From the NCBI GenBank assembly GCA_902596775.1, contig CACJVE010000002.1:28816-92815 (forward strand): a stretch of DNA of 64,000 nt, in the 5' to 3' direction. Position 1 is the stretch's first letter; each line of letters starts with the position of its first letter. The notes beneath the pieces are model-generated. The model searched no databases. It worked only from the letters and a program-made list of their open reading frames with translations, and had not been told where the DNA came from. The position numbers and the translations under genes are program-made. Below, piece by piece: positions 28,566 to 35,544 of the stretch. Source of the stretch: an uncultured SAR92 cluster bacterium. Its GTDB lineage: Bacteria; Pseudomonadota; Gammaproteobacteria; Pseudomonadales; Porticoccaceae.

Positions 28566-29066
28566 ATGACAACAAATGTCACATACAAAAAGGCGATACA
28601 GGATTGGGTTGAGAGACATGCCTGTGATTGGATTGGATGGTATTCAGTATCACTCACCATGAGACAATCTCTTACCGCAAAATCTAGTGATCGAACTGGA
28701 ACTTTTAGATTTAATGTCGATGAAGGCATCGCATCCCAGAATATGCGACATTTCCTAAATCGAATGGATAAATCTGTTCTAGGTTCTTCGGGACAAAGAT
28801 ATGGGAAACGCCTTGGAGCTGTGCCGTGTTATGAGTATGACGATAATAATCGTCTTCATTACCACCTCTTACTTAAAGTACCCAACCACATAACTGAAAC
28901 TAAACTACATTATTTAATACTCGCAAACTGGATGAAAACCAAATGGGGTCTCTGGCAAATAGATTGCCAAGAGACCTACTCATCTGGGTGGTTGGAATAC
29001 ATTACAAAGGAGACCACTATGGACTTCGCCAACATAGATTTCTTTAACACCACTCTTACTTCCTGA
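28566..29066 (+). CDS. Minimal HUH-type replication initiator (Rep-like)
   Basis: A 166-residue protein carrying the three rolling-circle Rep motifs in order. Motif 1 is YSVSLTM (residues 26-32), motif 2 is the metal-binding His-x-His in RLHYHLLLK (His98, His100), and motif 3 is the catalytic Tyr145 with Lys148 in LEYITKE. There is no helicase domain, so it would need a host helicase. Such a protein nicks one strand and joins covalently to DNA. Inverted repeats lie just before (28533-28565) and just after (29101-29121) the gene. Family membership is inferred from motifs only. Confidence 0.72.
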   Translation: MTTNVTYKKAIQDWVERHACDWIGWYSVSLTMRQSLTAKSSDRTGTFRFNVDEGIASQNMRHFLNRMDKSVLGSSGQRYGKRLGAVPCYEYDDNNRLHYHLLLKVPNHITETKLHYLILANWMKTKWGLWQIDCQETYSSGWLEYITKETTMDFANIDFFNTTLTS

Positions 29067-29100
29067 GTCAATTCTCGCTGTAGGTAGAACTATGTCCCAA

Positions 29101-29121
29101 CAAGTAGTCGCACACTACTTG
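29101..29121. repeat. Perfect stem-loop downstream of rep
   Basis: CAAGTAGT-CGCAC-ACTACTTG is an 8-bp stem with a 5-nt loop, 35 bp after the rep stop and 30 bp before the next start. The loop is a plausible HUH nicking site (single-stranded in an extruded cruciform). It lacks a following T-run, arguing against an intrinsic terminator. Confidence 0.5.
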
Positions 29122-29152
29122 ATGACGAAGTATTAACTAGAGATAAGTATTT

Positions 29153-29440
29153 ATGGAAATTCCAAGATATACACCACAAATATTGAGACAGAAATTAATA
29201 AATTACATCGATTTCTTATTGCCTAAACCACATATTAAATCGGTTATGTCACTAAGATATTACAAAATGAAATTAGACCTTGATGAGTGCCTTTCAGCTA
29301 GAGAACTAGAACACATCTTTAAATTTCTAGTTCGAGATAGCGATAGAACTCTTAAAGAATTGAGACAAATATTTCTTCCAATTACTGCTACAAAAAATAA
29401 CGAGAAACCAACTCCTACTCTTGAGGAGTTTTTAACTTAA
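29153..29440 (+). CDS. Unknown small protein of the element
   Basis: A 95-residue predicted mostly helical, basic protein (MEIPRYTPQILRQKLINYID at the start) with no motif I recognise. It lies between rep and a ribbon-helix-helix-like gene, all rightward, so it is likely in the same transcript as rep. Spacing to the next gene is 9 bp. Confidence 0.65.
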   Translation: MEIPRYTPQILRQKLINYIDFLLPKPHIKSVMSLRYYKMKLDLDECLSARELEHIFKFLVRDSDRTLKELRQIFLPITATKNNEKPTPTLEEFLT

Positions 29441-29449
29441 GGAAAATAT

Positions 29450-29668
29450 ATGCGAACAGTTACAAACTTTAGAATAGATGAAAACACTAGAAGAGATTTC
29501 CATATTTGGTGTATCCAAAATGGAACTACTATTGCTGAAAATTTAAGAAATCATATTAACGATACACTTGGTAAAAGACCCCAACCTCAAATAAAGAAAA
29601 CAGGGTGGTTATCTGGCTCCAACGACACTGATAGTGGGTTAAATGACCGTTGGGAGAGTAGTTATTAA
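29450..29668 (+). CDS. Ribbon-helix-helix-like small DNA-binding protein
   Basis: 72 residues. The N-terminus RTVTNFRIDENTRRDFHIWC has the beta-strand then helix pattern of Arc/CopG repressors, followed by a second helix (TTIAENLRNHINDTL). The C-terminus is polar. An AAGGAAA Shine-Dalgarno precedes the ATG. In small replicons such proteins repress rep transcription; that role is inferred from context. It is the best candidate for binding the 16-bp palindromes, though untested. Confidence 0.6.
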   Translation: MRTVTNFRIDENTRRDFHIWCIQNGTTIAENLRNHINDTLGKRPQPQIKKTGWLSGSNDTDSGLNDRWESSY

Positions 29669-29694
29669 TCTAACTTTCACGCTAGAATAGAACT

Positions 29695-30345
29695 ATGAAA
29701 AGTTTAAGAATAAATTGTTGGGTATATGGCGGTGAGTTTGTCATCGGTACAGTACCAAAAAAGACTGCCTTATATTGGGAAGAAAGGGGTGAGGAAGATT
29801 TTATCGAACATGTCTATCAGGAAAATCTAGATCTTGATACTGTTCCTGAAGAACATCAACTACCTGCTTGGTATGAAATTGATGATATAGAACATGGTAA
29901 TAGCATCGAGTTGAGTACATTCAATGGCATGACCGTAGAGGACGCAGATACCAATGAGACAATTATGGAGATCTCGTTTGACGATGAATTTCTCGAGGAA
30001 AAAGTCAAATATGATCGAAGGACGGTAATAGAAAATCTTGTTAAAGATCTTGATGACGATATGTGTCTTTTCTTCGCTCAAAGTATTGAGAAAGGCGATT
30101 GGATTTATGGGGACGGTGAATTTTATCTTGATGATAAAGATGAATTCGATCCAAATAGATTATCTCTTACTGGAATTTTTTTCGATGAGCACACATATCT
30201 CTCAACAATCGACTACGAAGGAAAATTAGACGCGGAAGGAAACCCAAACGAATATGATTTAGGACAGACAGATGGAAGCAGTAGAGGCGTCTCTTCTAAC
30301 TTTTTCTTTTATATCGATGGCAGATATCTTGGAATGAACTTCTAG
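29695..30345 (+). CDS. Unknown acidic protein of the element
   Basis: A 216-residue, strongly acidic protein. It contains WYEIDDIEHGNSIELS and a cluster GTGEFYLDD-like DGEFYLDDKDEFD. There is no signal peptide or membrane segment. I do not recognise a family; similar acidic proteins occur in marine phage genomes, but I cannot verify homology. Its stop abuts the stop of a convergent secreted-protein gene. Confidence 0.65.
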   Translation: MKSLRINCWVYGGEFVIGTVPKKTALYWEERGEEDFIEHVYQENLDLDTVPEEHQLPAWYEIDDIEHGNSIELSTFNGMTVEDADTNETIMEISFDDEFLEEKVKYDRRTVIENLVKDLDDDMCLFFAQSIEKGDWIYGDGEFYLDDKDEFDPNRLSLTGIFFDEHTYLSTIDYEGKLDAEGNPNEYDLGQTDGSSRGVSSNFFFYIDGRYLGMNF

Positions 30346-30843
30346 TTATTTTTTATTATCTATAAAATTAACTTTGATGTAATCAGTAAGAGCGTTCTCG
30401 GTTCTAGCTTTGACGGCATCTAATATAAACTTCCTCCCACCAATCCCCGTGGTGCCATAATCCTTACCAAACTTTACATGAAAATCTCCGTCTGGATCAT
30501 CAATCCATTTTGAGAAATAAAGTGAGAGATTAAAGACGGGATTATTTTTGTCTAGATCAAGGCAATTTAATATTAGACCAAGGTAAATAATATTCTCTTC
30601 GTTGTCATCTGTGTCAATAACGATACTTATATTCTTGGCGGGTTCTATCCTAGAACGAACAAAGACACCCTCTACTGCTTTTTCCACCGCACTATTGGAA
30701 ACAGGACAACCTTCACTATTAACAACCGAGTAACCCAACCAGTCGCGTTCAGGTTTAAGCATGTATTTCATCTTGTCTTCCGCACTTACATTTACAGATA
30801 GTAATAGTGCGATAAAAAATAATATTCGTGTCTTCATCCTCAA
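30346..30843 (-). CDS. Predicted secreted protein of the element
   Basis: 165 residues with a clear signal peptide (MRMKTRILFFIALLLSVNVSA, cut near residue 21). The mature domain has two Cys (SEGCPVSN and LNCLDLD), which may form a disulphide. No known family is recognised. It is the only exported product in the element and is transcribed against its neighbours, so it may be cargo. Confidence 0.65.
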   Translation of the reverse strand: MRMKTRILFFIALLLSVNVSAEDKMKYMLKPERDWLGYSVVNSEGCPVSNSAVEKAVEGVFVRSRIEPAKNISIVIDTDDNEENIIYLGLILNCLDLDKNNPVFNLSLYFSKWIDDPDGDFHVKFGKDYGTTGIGGRKFILDAVKARTENALTDYIKVNFIDNKK

Positions 30844-30865
30844 AGTATAACCAGATAATCAACCG

Positions 30866-30940
30866 TGTCTCAAATCTTATAGGTTGTGAGACTAGCCTTT
30901 GCCGTGTCTCATAATGTGTGTTATAGCTGGCATATCACAA
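30866..30940. promoter_or_regulatory. res-like site for the adjacent serine recombinase
   Basis: TGTCTCA occurs at 30866 and 30905; the first is paired with an inverted TGAGAC at 30887-30892. The second continues TGTCTCATAATGTGTGTTAT, close to Tn3/gamma-delta res subsites (TGTCTGATAAT). It lies immediately upstream of the resolvase gene, the usual place for res and for autorepression. Confidence 0.5.
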
Positions 30941-30960
30941 CATTTAAGGAGTTATAAGAC

Positions 30961-31509
30961 ATGGCAGTTGTAGCATATTGTAGAGTTAGCACTGGAGAAC
31001 AATCTTTAGACGTCCAAGAGGAGATTGTACGAAAATATGGTGTTGATAAAGTGTTCGCTGAGAAGGTATCAGGAACGACTTCTAACCGTCCCAAACTAAA
31101 AGAATGTCTAGGGTATGTCCGTGAGGGAGATGTCCTTGTAGTGACAAAACTAGACCGTCTAGCAAGGTCTGTGAGTCACCTTCACACCATTTATGATGAT
31201 CTAGAGAAAAAAGGTGTTGGTTTTGTTGTCATCCAACAAAATATTGACACTACAACGAAAGAAGGACGATTGATGTTTTCTATTTTGGGATCCCTAGCAC
31301 AATTCGAAAATGAACTACGAAAAGAGAGATGTGAAGAAGGAAGACTGGCAGCAATCTCACGTGGTGTAAGGTTTGGTGCTCCGCACAAACTCAAACCACA
31401 TCAAGTAACTGAAATGTGCGAGAAAAGAAAATCAGGAGTGATGATTAAAGATTTAATGAGAGAATATGGTTTATCAAAAGCATCTGTCTATCGATTGATG
31501 CGTGCGTAG
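30961..31509 (+). CDS. Serine recombinase (resolvase/invertase)
   Basis: A 182-residue small serine recombinase. Nucleophile Ser10 lies in YCRVSTGEQSLDVQ; other catalytic Arg residues are in KLDRLARS and in NELRKERCEEG. A short C-terminal HTH (IKDLMREYGLSKASVYRLMRA) binds DNA. It starts behind AAGGAG. Together with the res-like repeats upstream it probably resolves multimers of a replicating circular form, which supports a Rep-driven replication phase. Confidence 0.93.
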   Translation: MAVVAYCRVSTGEQSLDVQEEIVRKYGVDKVFAEKVSGTTSNRPKLKECLGYVREGDVLVVTKLDRLARSVSHLHTIYDDLEKKGVGFVVIQQNIDTTTKEGRLMFSILGSLAQFENELRKERCEEGRLAAISRGVRFGAPHKLKPHQVTEMCEKRKSGVMIKDLMREYGLSKASVYRLMRA

Positions 31510-31510
31510 G

Positions 31511-31681
31511 ATGAAGTACGAAAGCTATGACGAGTTAATAGAACTGATTAGGGAGTTTAGAACAAAACATCAAAATAAAACGGATGATGAAGTTAATAGA
31601 TTAATTAAAAAGACTTTTAAAATTAATCAAACAACTCTAGGAGAGATTGACGGACATGAGTTGGGAAGTTGGTTGGACTGA
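31511..31681 (+). CDS. Small ORF downstream of the resolvase
   Basis: A 56-residue helical, charged frame (MKYESYDELIELIREFR start) opening 1 bp after the resolvase stop. Its last 45 bp overlap, antisense, the 3' end of the leftward gene ending at 31637. No motif is recognised and the Shine-Dalgarno is poor, so it may be non-coding. Confidence 0.35.
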   Translation: MKYESYDELIELIREFRTKHQNKTDDEVNRLIKKTFKINQTTLGEIDGHELGSWLD

Positions 31682-32134
31682 GTTCATGAGTTCTAAAGTT
31701 CTTTTATGAACTCTCTCCTTCCATCCAAACCATTTACTTTTTTTCCCAACATCATAAGGCGGTAGATTATTAGCATCATAACTATCCTCTGTAACATCGA
31801 TGATTTCGTTCTTATCTTTTAACCACCAGTGAATAATACCTCGATGATCTCTACCACTGTGTGGAGCTAGATTGTCAGTATCCATGAAGTAGTACAACGC
31901 TTGGGTAGAGTGGTAACAGTGACCGAATAGAGGATTGGTTCTATTTTCCTCTCGATACTTTGTAGATAACATTTTTGGTGTCAATTTGTCTCGAATTGCG
32001 TTAGAGACAATCTCTACATTCTCTGGAGTGTATTCATATCGGTCATAGTGAAGTTCCCACCTGTGGTATATCACCCACTCGTTTTTCTCCTCATCTTTCC
32101 TGTAGTCAGGTCGAATGAGTATTTGACTATTCAC
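31637..32134 (-). CDS. Unknown phage-like protein with a Cys...His...Asp pattern
   Basis: 165 residues, GTG start overlapping the AAA+ gene stop (GTGA). It has PLFGHCYHSTQALYYFMDTD, then GIIHWWLKDKNEIIDVTEDSYD. The spacing of Cys, His (HWW) and Asp (IDVT) resembles papain-like/transglutaminase-like catalytic sets, and similar GHCY...HWWL proteins are carried by marine phages as hypothetical proteins. Enzyme activity is a guess. It is last in the leftward operon. Confidence 0.6.
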   Translation of the reverse strand: MNSQILIRPDYRKDEEKNEWVIYHRWELHYDRYEYTPENVEIVSNAIRDKLTPKMLSTKYREENRTNPLFGHCYHSTQALYYFMDTDNLAPHSGRDHRGIIHWWLKDKNEIIDVTEDSYDANNLPPYDVGKKSKWFGWKERVHKRTLELMNSVQPTSQLMSVNLS

Positions 32135-32748
32135 AGAAGTAACGCCAACTCATTTTCTCGACTTAATCGTCTGTGTGACGGTAATAAATCATTAATCACT
32201 TCGACATCGAGATTTTTATAAAATGACTTCGCTTTCTCTAATACTTCATCATTTTCACAGGACTTAATATCAAACTGGATATTGACGCAACGGTCGATCA
32301 TAGCTGAAGAGAGACAGTTACGGAGATATCTTTTTCTACCCCCTGACCTGTTATCTGTATTAAAGATGAATATGAATAAATCATCCTCATGTAACCTATC
32401 ATACAAAGTCTTAAACTTTTCTTGTTTGTTGGTAGGCATGTTGTGGAATTCATCGATGATGAATAATCTTTTCATCGGTTTAGAGTTATCCATATCCAAG
32501 GAGAGACTGGTAGAAGCATGATTAATTTTCTTCCACATATCATCTTTGAGACCATCCTCATTACAGGGTACATACATCGTATGCTGGAATAACTTTTCAC
32601 CTATTCTTTTTGCGATGGATGTTTTCCCTATGCCTGGTTCTCCGTAGAAAGATAAGAAACCACCAAATCGTTTAGGGTCATTCTCCAGAGCAGATAGGAT
32701 CTTCTCTAACCGCTCTGGAAAAACATAATTATCGATAATCGATTTCAT
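32131..32748 (-). CDS. Clamp-loader-like AAA+ ATPase
   Basis: A 205-residue AAA+ protein. Walker A is GEPGIGKTS (36-44), Walker B LFIIDEFHNM (95-104), sensor 1 Asn130 in FIFNTDN, and a Ser...Arg-Cys motif (SSAMIDRCVNI, Arg153) that recalls the SRC arginine finger of replication factor C/T4 gp44 clamp loaders. It is too short for a full loader, lacking most of the C-terminal collar. A DnaC/IstB-type loader is the alternative. It lies in a leftward operon and begins with the shared GGAGG/TAATG cassette. A role in DNA replication with the Rep protein is plausible. Confidence 0.75.
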   Translation of the reverse strand: MKSIIDNYVFPERLEKILSALENDPKRFGGFLSFYGEPGIGKTSIAKRIGEKLFQHTMYVPCNEDGLKDDMWKKINHASTSLSLDMDNSKPMKRLFIIDEFHNMPTNKQEKFKTLYDRLHEDDLFIFIFNTDNRSGGRKRYLRNCLSSAMIDRCVNIQFDIKSCENDEVLEKAKSFYKNLDVEVINDLLPSHRRLSRENELALLL

Positions 32749-33512
32749 TATGCCGCCTCCCTAAGATCGTTTAGTTTAAGAGAGACTGTCTCTAACAGAA
32801 GTTCTAACTCGTCTGTATGGAACTTATCAATCATTCCTGTGGCGAGTTCCATTCTCTCCTCACTCGACATAGAAATCACAACATCCAAAAACTCATCGAA
32901 CTTTTTAACAGTCAAAACATTAGATATTTGATCTTTAGAAACAACGGGCATTTCTCTCATGCGAAGCCCGTAGATCCTAGCTTTGGTGGCACTTGGATTA
33001 ATGTCATTAGAGTTAATATAGTCTGTAAAAATATCTTCACCTACTTCATTCAGTAACTTAAGACATTCATAGAGAGTGTTGTAAGAGGTCGGTAACTTGT
33101 CCTCATGTTTCTGTAAAAAATCACATGTGGCAACTTTAAACATTACATAAACAGTAGAACGATGAGATCTATCTATCTTGTTTTTGTAATCTTTATACAA
33201 CAGACTTTTTAACGAGATCGAGTCATTTTCCTCACAAAAATCATTAATTTTACTGACACACTCTCGAACTACTTCATACAATTTTCGGTGATGATTTTCG
33301 ATAACTCGAGATACTCTTCTCGCACATTTATCAGTTTTCTTCACCAGTGTGACAATCAGTTTTTCTCTTTGAAAGTTCCTTTCTTCCTGCTCTCTTAGGT
33401 ACATCTCTACTGATCTATTAAGTTCATCATCCGTTTTATTGTAAGCTAGCACATCATCACAGTATGTCGTTTGTAATGCTTTCTGTTCGCGTTCTTGTCT
33501 ATCCATATCCAT
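32748..33512 (-). CDS. Coiled-coil protein with a DUF3102-like segment
   Basis: 254 residues, starting at the ATG in the TGATG junction (a GTG one codon earlier is also possible). The first half is charged and likely coiled coil. The middle has LPTSYNTLYECLKLLNEVGEDIF, followed by NPSATKARIYGLR, resembling the LPSSWRTLYEL segment of phage DUF3102 proteins. The C-terminus is leucine-rich helical and ends in EAA, which encodes the next gene's ribosome site. A DNA-related role is suspected; the function is unknown. Confidence 0.6.
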   Translation of the reverse strand: MDMDRQEREQKALQTTYCDDVLAYNKTDDELNRSVEMYLREQEERNFQREKLIVTLVKKTDKCARRVSRVIENHHRKLYEVVRECVSKINDFCEENDSISLKSLLYKDYKNKIDRSHRSTVYVMFKVATCDFLQKHEDKLPTSYNTLYECLKLLNEVGEDIFTDYINSNDINPSATKARIYGLRMREMPVVSKDQISNVLTVKKFDEFLDVVISMSSEERMELATGMIDKFHTDELELLLETVSLKLNDLREAA

Positions 33513-33790
33513 CACGCTACCTCCTTTTTAAACCAGTTGTTTCCATGTTGTATTTTCTCTACATCATCAAAGAAATCCTTTAATGCCGAGACACCTCTGT
33601 AACAATATTTTTCATACATGTCATCGAACTCTTCCTTAGAACACACGATCATGGCGTCATAATCATGATGCGTTTTAAAGAACTTCTTTTTCGCTTTAGA
33701 TCTAGCTCTACTGCCACTTCTTGCTGTAACAATGACTTGATGATGATCGAATTGCTCACCTATAAAATTAGCAACATATTGAGTTCTCAT
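33512..33790 (-). CDS. Unknown small protein of the leftward operon
   Basis: 92 residues, MRTQYVANFIGEQFDHHQVI at the start, basic in the middle (SGSRARSKAKKKFFKTHHDYD). Not recognised. Its ATG overlaps the upstream stop (TAATG), and its own C-terminal codons Glu-Val-Ala supply the Shine-Dalgarno for the next gene. This places it firmly in a translationally coupled operon. Confidence 0.65.
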   Translation of the reverse strand: MRTQYVANFIGEQFDHHQVIVTARSGSRARSKAKKKFFKTHHDYDAMIVCSKEEFDDMYEKYCYRGVSALKDFFDDVEKIQHGNNWFKKEVA

Positions 33791-34197
33791 TACGCCACCT
33801 CCTGAAGATCTTCACGAAACAATCCTTCCCATTGACAATGTGCGTGTAAGTTAAAAACCGCTTGATCTTGTTCCTTCTTATGGATCTTTTCGATTTTTAA
33901 CATCGCTTCTTTTTCAGTTTTAGCTTGTACTTCGATTACTTTGGAACACCTTCCCTGTAGGTAAAGTTCATATGTTTCACCGTCATATTCCATTTCTTCT
34001 AACCAGTGCTCTTTATCAAACCAACACGGATCATCAATATCCCAACGACAATCAGGCGAATCATTATTCCAATCCACTCGTTCTTCCTTGTCGTGGATCT
34101 TTCGAATAATCTCTAAAGCATCGGTATCTTTATCTACCTGACTTGTTTCTATCGATTTAGAACACCATCCCAACATTTCTAATGAATAATTTTTCAT
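33790..34197 (-). CDS. Unknown protein with an internal duplication
   Basis: 135 residues. The start chosen is the ATG at 34197, 7 nt after GGAGG and overlapping the previous stop; an upstream in-frame start exists but lacks this signal. Two related halves are visible: YSLEMLGWCSKSIETSQVD followed by ALEIIRKIHDKEE, and YELYLQGRCSKVIEVQAKT followed by AMLKIEKIHKKEQ. This suggests a duplicated small alpha/beta domain. The function is unknown. Confidence 0.65.
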   Translation of the reverse strand: MKNYSLEMLGWCSKSIETSQVDKDTDALEIIRKIHDKEERVDWNNDSPDCRWDIDDPCWFDKEHWLEEMEYDGETYELYLQGRCSKVIEVQAKTEKEAMLKIEKIHKKEQDQAVFNLHAHCQWEGLFREDLQEVA

Positions 34198-34210
34198 TAC
34201 GCTACCTCCA
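34195..34210 (-). promoter_or_regulatory. Translational coupling cassette (first of four)
   Basis: On the minus strand GGAGGTAGCGTAATG joins two genes: the ribosome site is encoded by the C-terminal Glu-Val-Ala and the stop overlaps the next ATG. Near-identical cassettes lie at 33788-33802 (GGAGGTGGCGTAATG), 33510-33524 (GGAGGTAGCGTGATG) and 32746-32760 (GGAGGCGGCATAATG). Confidence 0.85.
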
Positions 34211-34388
34211 TTAATTGAGTTATGTAATTGGTTCCCCAATCTCGTGGAACCGTGTTAAGAACTCCATTCACTAAACGCTCTAACTGTTTAGGATTTTCTG
34301 TTCCAAGCTGAATTGCCTCATCAAGAGACGTAATAATTGCCATCTCTTCTTTGGCGCGTTTTATTTCACAAAAGTTAATAACTTCCAT
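34197..34388 (-). CDS. First small gene of the leftward operon
   Basis: 63 residues (MEVINFCEIKRAKEEMAIIT at the start, ending LMEVA), helical and acidic. It has no recognised motif. GGAG lies 9 nt before the ATG. Its last codons form the first of four identical coupling cassettes. It begins the operon that ends at 31637, reading away from the 34466 palindrome. Confidence 0.6.
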   Translation of the reverse strand: MEVINFCEIKRAKEEMAIITSLDEAIQLGTENPKQLERLVNGVLNTVPRDWGTNYITQLMEVA

Positions 34389-34465
34389 TTTTTACTACTC
34401 CATTTAATGTCTCCAAATTAGTGGGTTCTTTGGATGGGAGACGTTCATTCCAGAGAACTATTTTT

Positions 34466-34481
34466 TGTTGATTAATCAACA
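34466..34481. promoter_or_regulatory. 16-bp palindrome TGTTGATTAATCAACA, copy 2
   Basis: It is central in the 233-bp divergent region between the leftward operon (start 34388) and the rightward gene at 34622. That location suits an operator controlling both directions. Confidence 0.65.
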
Positions 34482-34621
34482 TTTCTTACTCGTTAATCCC
34501 AATCAACAATACCCATAATAAAGAACCCGACAAGTTTTGTAGAACGGCAATTTTATTGACAATACGAATGTCTGGAAATCGTCCTGAAACGCATATAAAA
34601 TAGTTTTATGGAGATAAAAAT

Positions 34622-35377
34622 ATGAGAAAAAGATGGACTAACAGAAAACTCTTTACGGTACGATTTAAAGGGAGAGAACCTCGTGCCCTACTATGGAGAA
34701 AACCAGTTTATAAAGAGTGGTTTTTATATGCCAAATTAGCACAAGAATTAGGTAAGAAAATTCCAAAGGCATTTGGTAATTTAAAAAAATTCGATGACTT
34801 TGAGGACTGGTGGAGACATCCGAAATATGGGTTCGAATTATTCTGTGAAAAACCAATTGGTGAGTTAGTACAGGAGACACAGCCAAATCGATCCAAACTA
34901 CAACCAGATGAACTGCTGCTGAAAATAAATTTAAAAGGTGATTTAGAAATCATTAATCGAGATATCAAAAGATTACTCATCTCAAAAGATGTAGGTGAAG
35001 ACTACACATCAAATGCTCGTTTCCAACCAAGTCGATCTATGAAACACATATCGGTAGGTGTAACCGATAAAGTACGTGAGAAAGGAGTAAAAAGAGATAA
35101 CAAACTTAAAAGGGCGAGAGAGACTTACATCATGTCATTAACTATGTCGCCCAAAGAAATAGTCAAAGAATTAAAGTTAATGCCGCAGATGGGTGGAGAT
35201 CACTGGAGCTTTAGAGGGGACGCAAGACAGATGACAAGAGAGGATTTTTTAAAGATTACTGGAAGCGATCCCAAGGCGTATCAATTTACATTAGACAATA
35301 GAATAAAAACTATCAGGAGACAGATTAGAAATGTCGAGAAATCATTCGAGAATATCGCCACTGGAACATTTCCATAA
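34622..35377 (+). CDS. Unknown basic protein at the right end of the element
   Basis: 251 residues, basic. It opens MRKRWTNRKLFTVRFKGREP and has KPVYKEWFLYAKLAQELGKK and WWRHPKYGFELF, then a charged helical C-terminus. No membrane segment is seen. I do not recognise it; size, charge and place would fit a DNA-binding or packaging-specificity protein, but that is speculation. GGAG precedes the ATG. The stop lies next to the third palindrome. Confidence 0.65.
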   Translation: MRKRWTNRKLFTVRFKGREPRALLWRKPVYKEWFLYAKLAQELGKKIPKAFGNLKKFDDFEDWWRHPKYGFELFCEKPIGELVQETQPNRSKLQPDELLLKINLKGDLEIINRDIKRLLISKDVGEDYTSNARFQPSRSMKHISVGVTDKVREKGVKRDNKLKRARETYIMSLTMSPKEIVKELKLMPQMGGDHWSFRGDARQMTREDFLKITGSDPKAYQFTLDNRIKTIRRQIRNVEKSFENIATGTFP

Positions 35378-35395
35378 ATGTTGATTAATCAACAT
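35378..35395. promoter_or_regulatory. 18-bp palindrome ATGTTGATTAATCAACAT, copy 3
   Basis: The third copy, extended to 18 bp. It covers the -35 region of a -10-like TATAAT at 35415-35420 that could transcribe ettA, so binding here could repress ettA. Copies 1 and 3 share flanks (CATAA before, TTAA after). Confidence 0.65.
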
Positions 35396-35414
35396 AATTA
35401 AGCGATCAAATGTG

Positions 35415-35420
35415 TATAAT
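35415..35420 (+). promoter_or_regulatory. Candidate -10 element driving ettA from the element
   Basis: TATAAT is a perfect -10 hexamer, but the -35 at 17-bp spacing (ACATAA) is poor. It is the best promoter-like site I see between the last element gene and ettA, which is cut from its original promoter. Confidence 0.35.
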
Positions 35421-35478
35421 ATCGGTATAAAATAATAGAGAAAAATAGTAACTAAAACAGATGTAAAAAAATGGTAAA

Positions 35479-35499
35479 ACTGGTACAAAACTAGTACAA
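35479..35499 (+). repeat. Tandem decamers ACTRGTACAA, right pair
   Basis: ACTGGTACAA and ACTAGTACAA again, at the right end, about 55 bp from the proposed crossover. It matches the two left pairs in sequence and orientation. Confidence 0.65.
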
Positions 35500-35516
35500 C
35501 GCAAAATATACCTCTG

Positions 35517-35527
35517 TAAGTTATTGA
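35517..35527 (+). repeat. Terminal repeat TAAGTTATTGA, right copy
   Basis: A direct copy of the 27047 repeat, followed by AATATAAGG against TTTATAACG on the left. It contains a TTG in frame with ettA, but with a weak ribosome site. Confidence 0.65.
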
Positions 35528-35544
35528 AATATAAGGAGAATATT

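Noticed and set aside
30961..31509. Tn3-family transposon
   Set aside because: A resolvase and res-like site are present, but no transposase or terminal inverted repeats were found.
34555..34600. Strong promoter (TTGACA and TATAAA) before the 34622 gene
   Set aside because: The two hexamers are about 32 bp apart, too far for a sigma70 promoter.
27047..35527. TAAGTTATTGA direct repeat as the crossover core of the element
   Set aside because: Joining at this repeat would leave a 16-codon ettA stub followed by a second ettA start in the empty site. Joining at TACGTnTACACAnTGAA gives one clean gene, and a third inverted copy of the repeat points to a binding site.
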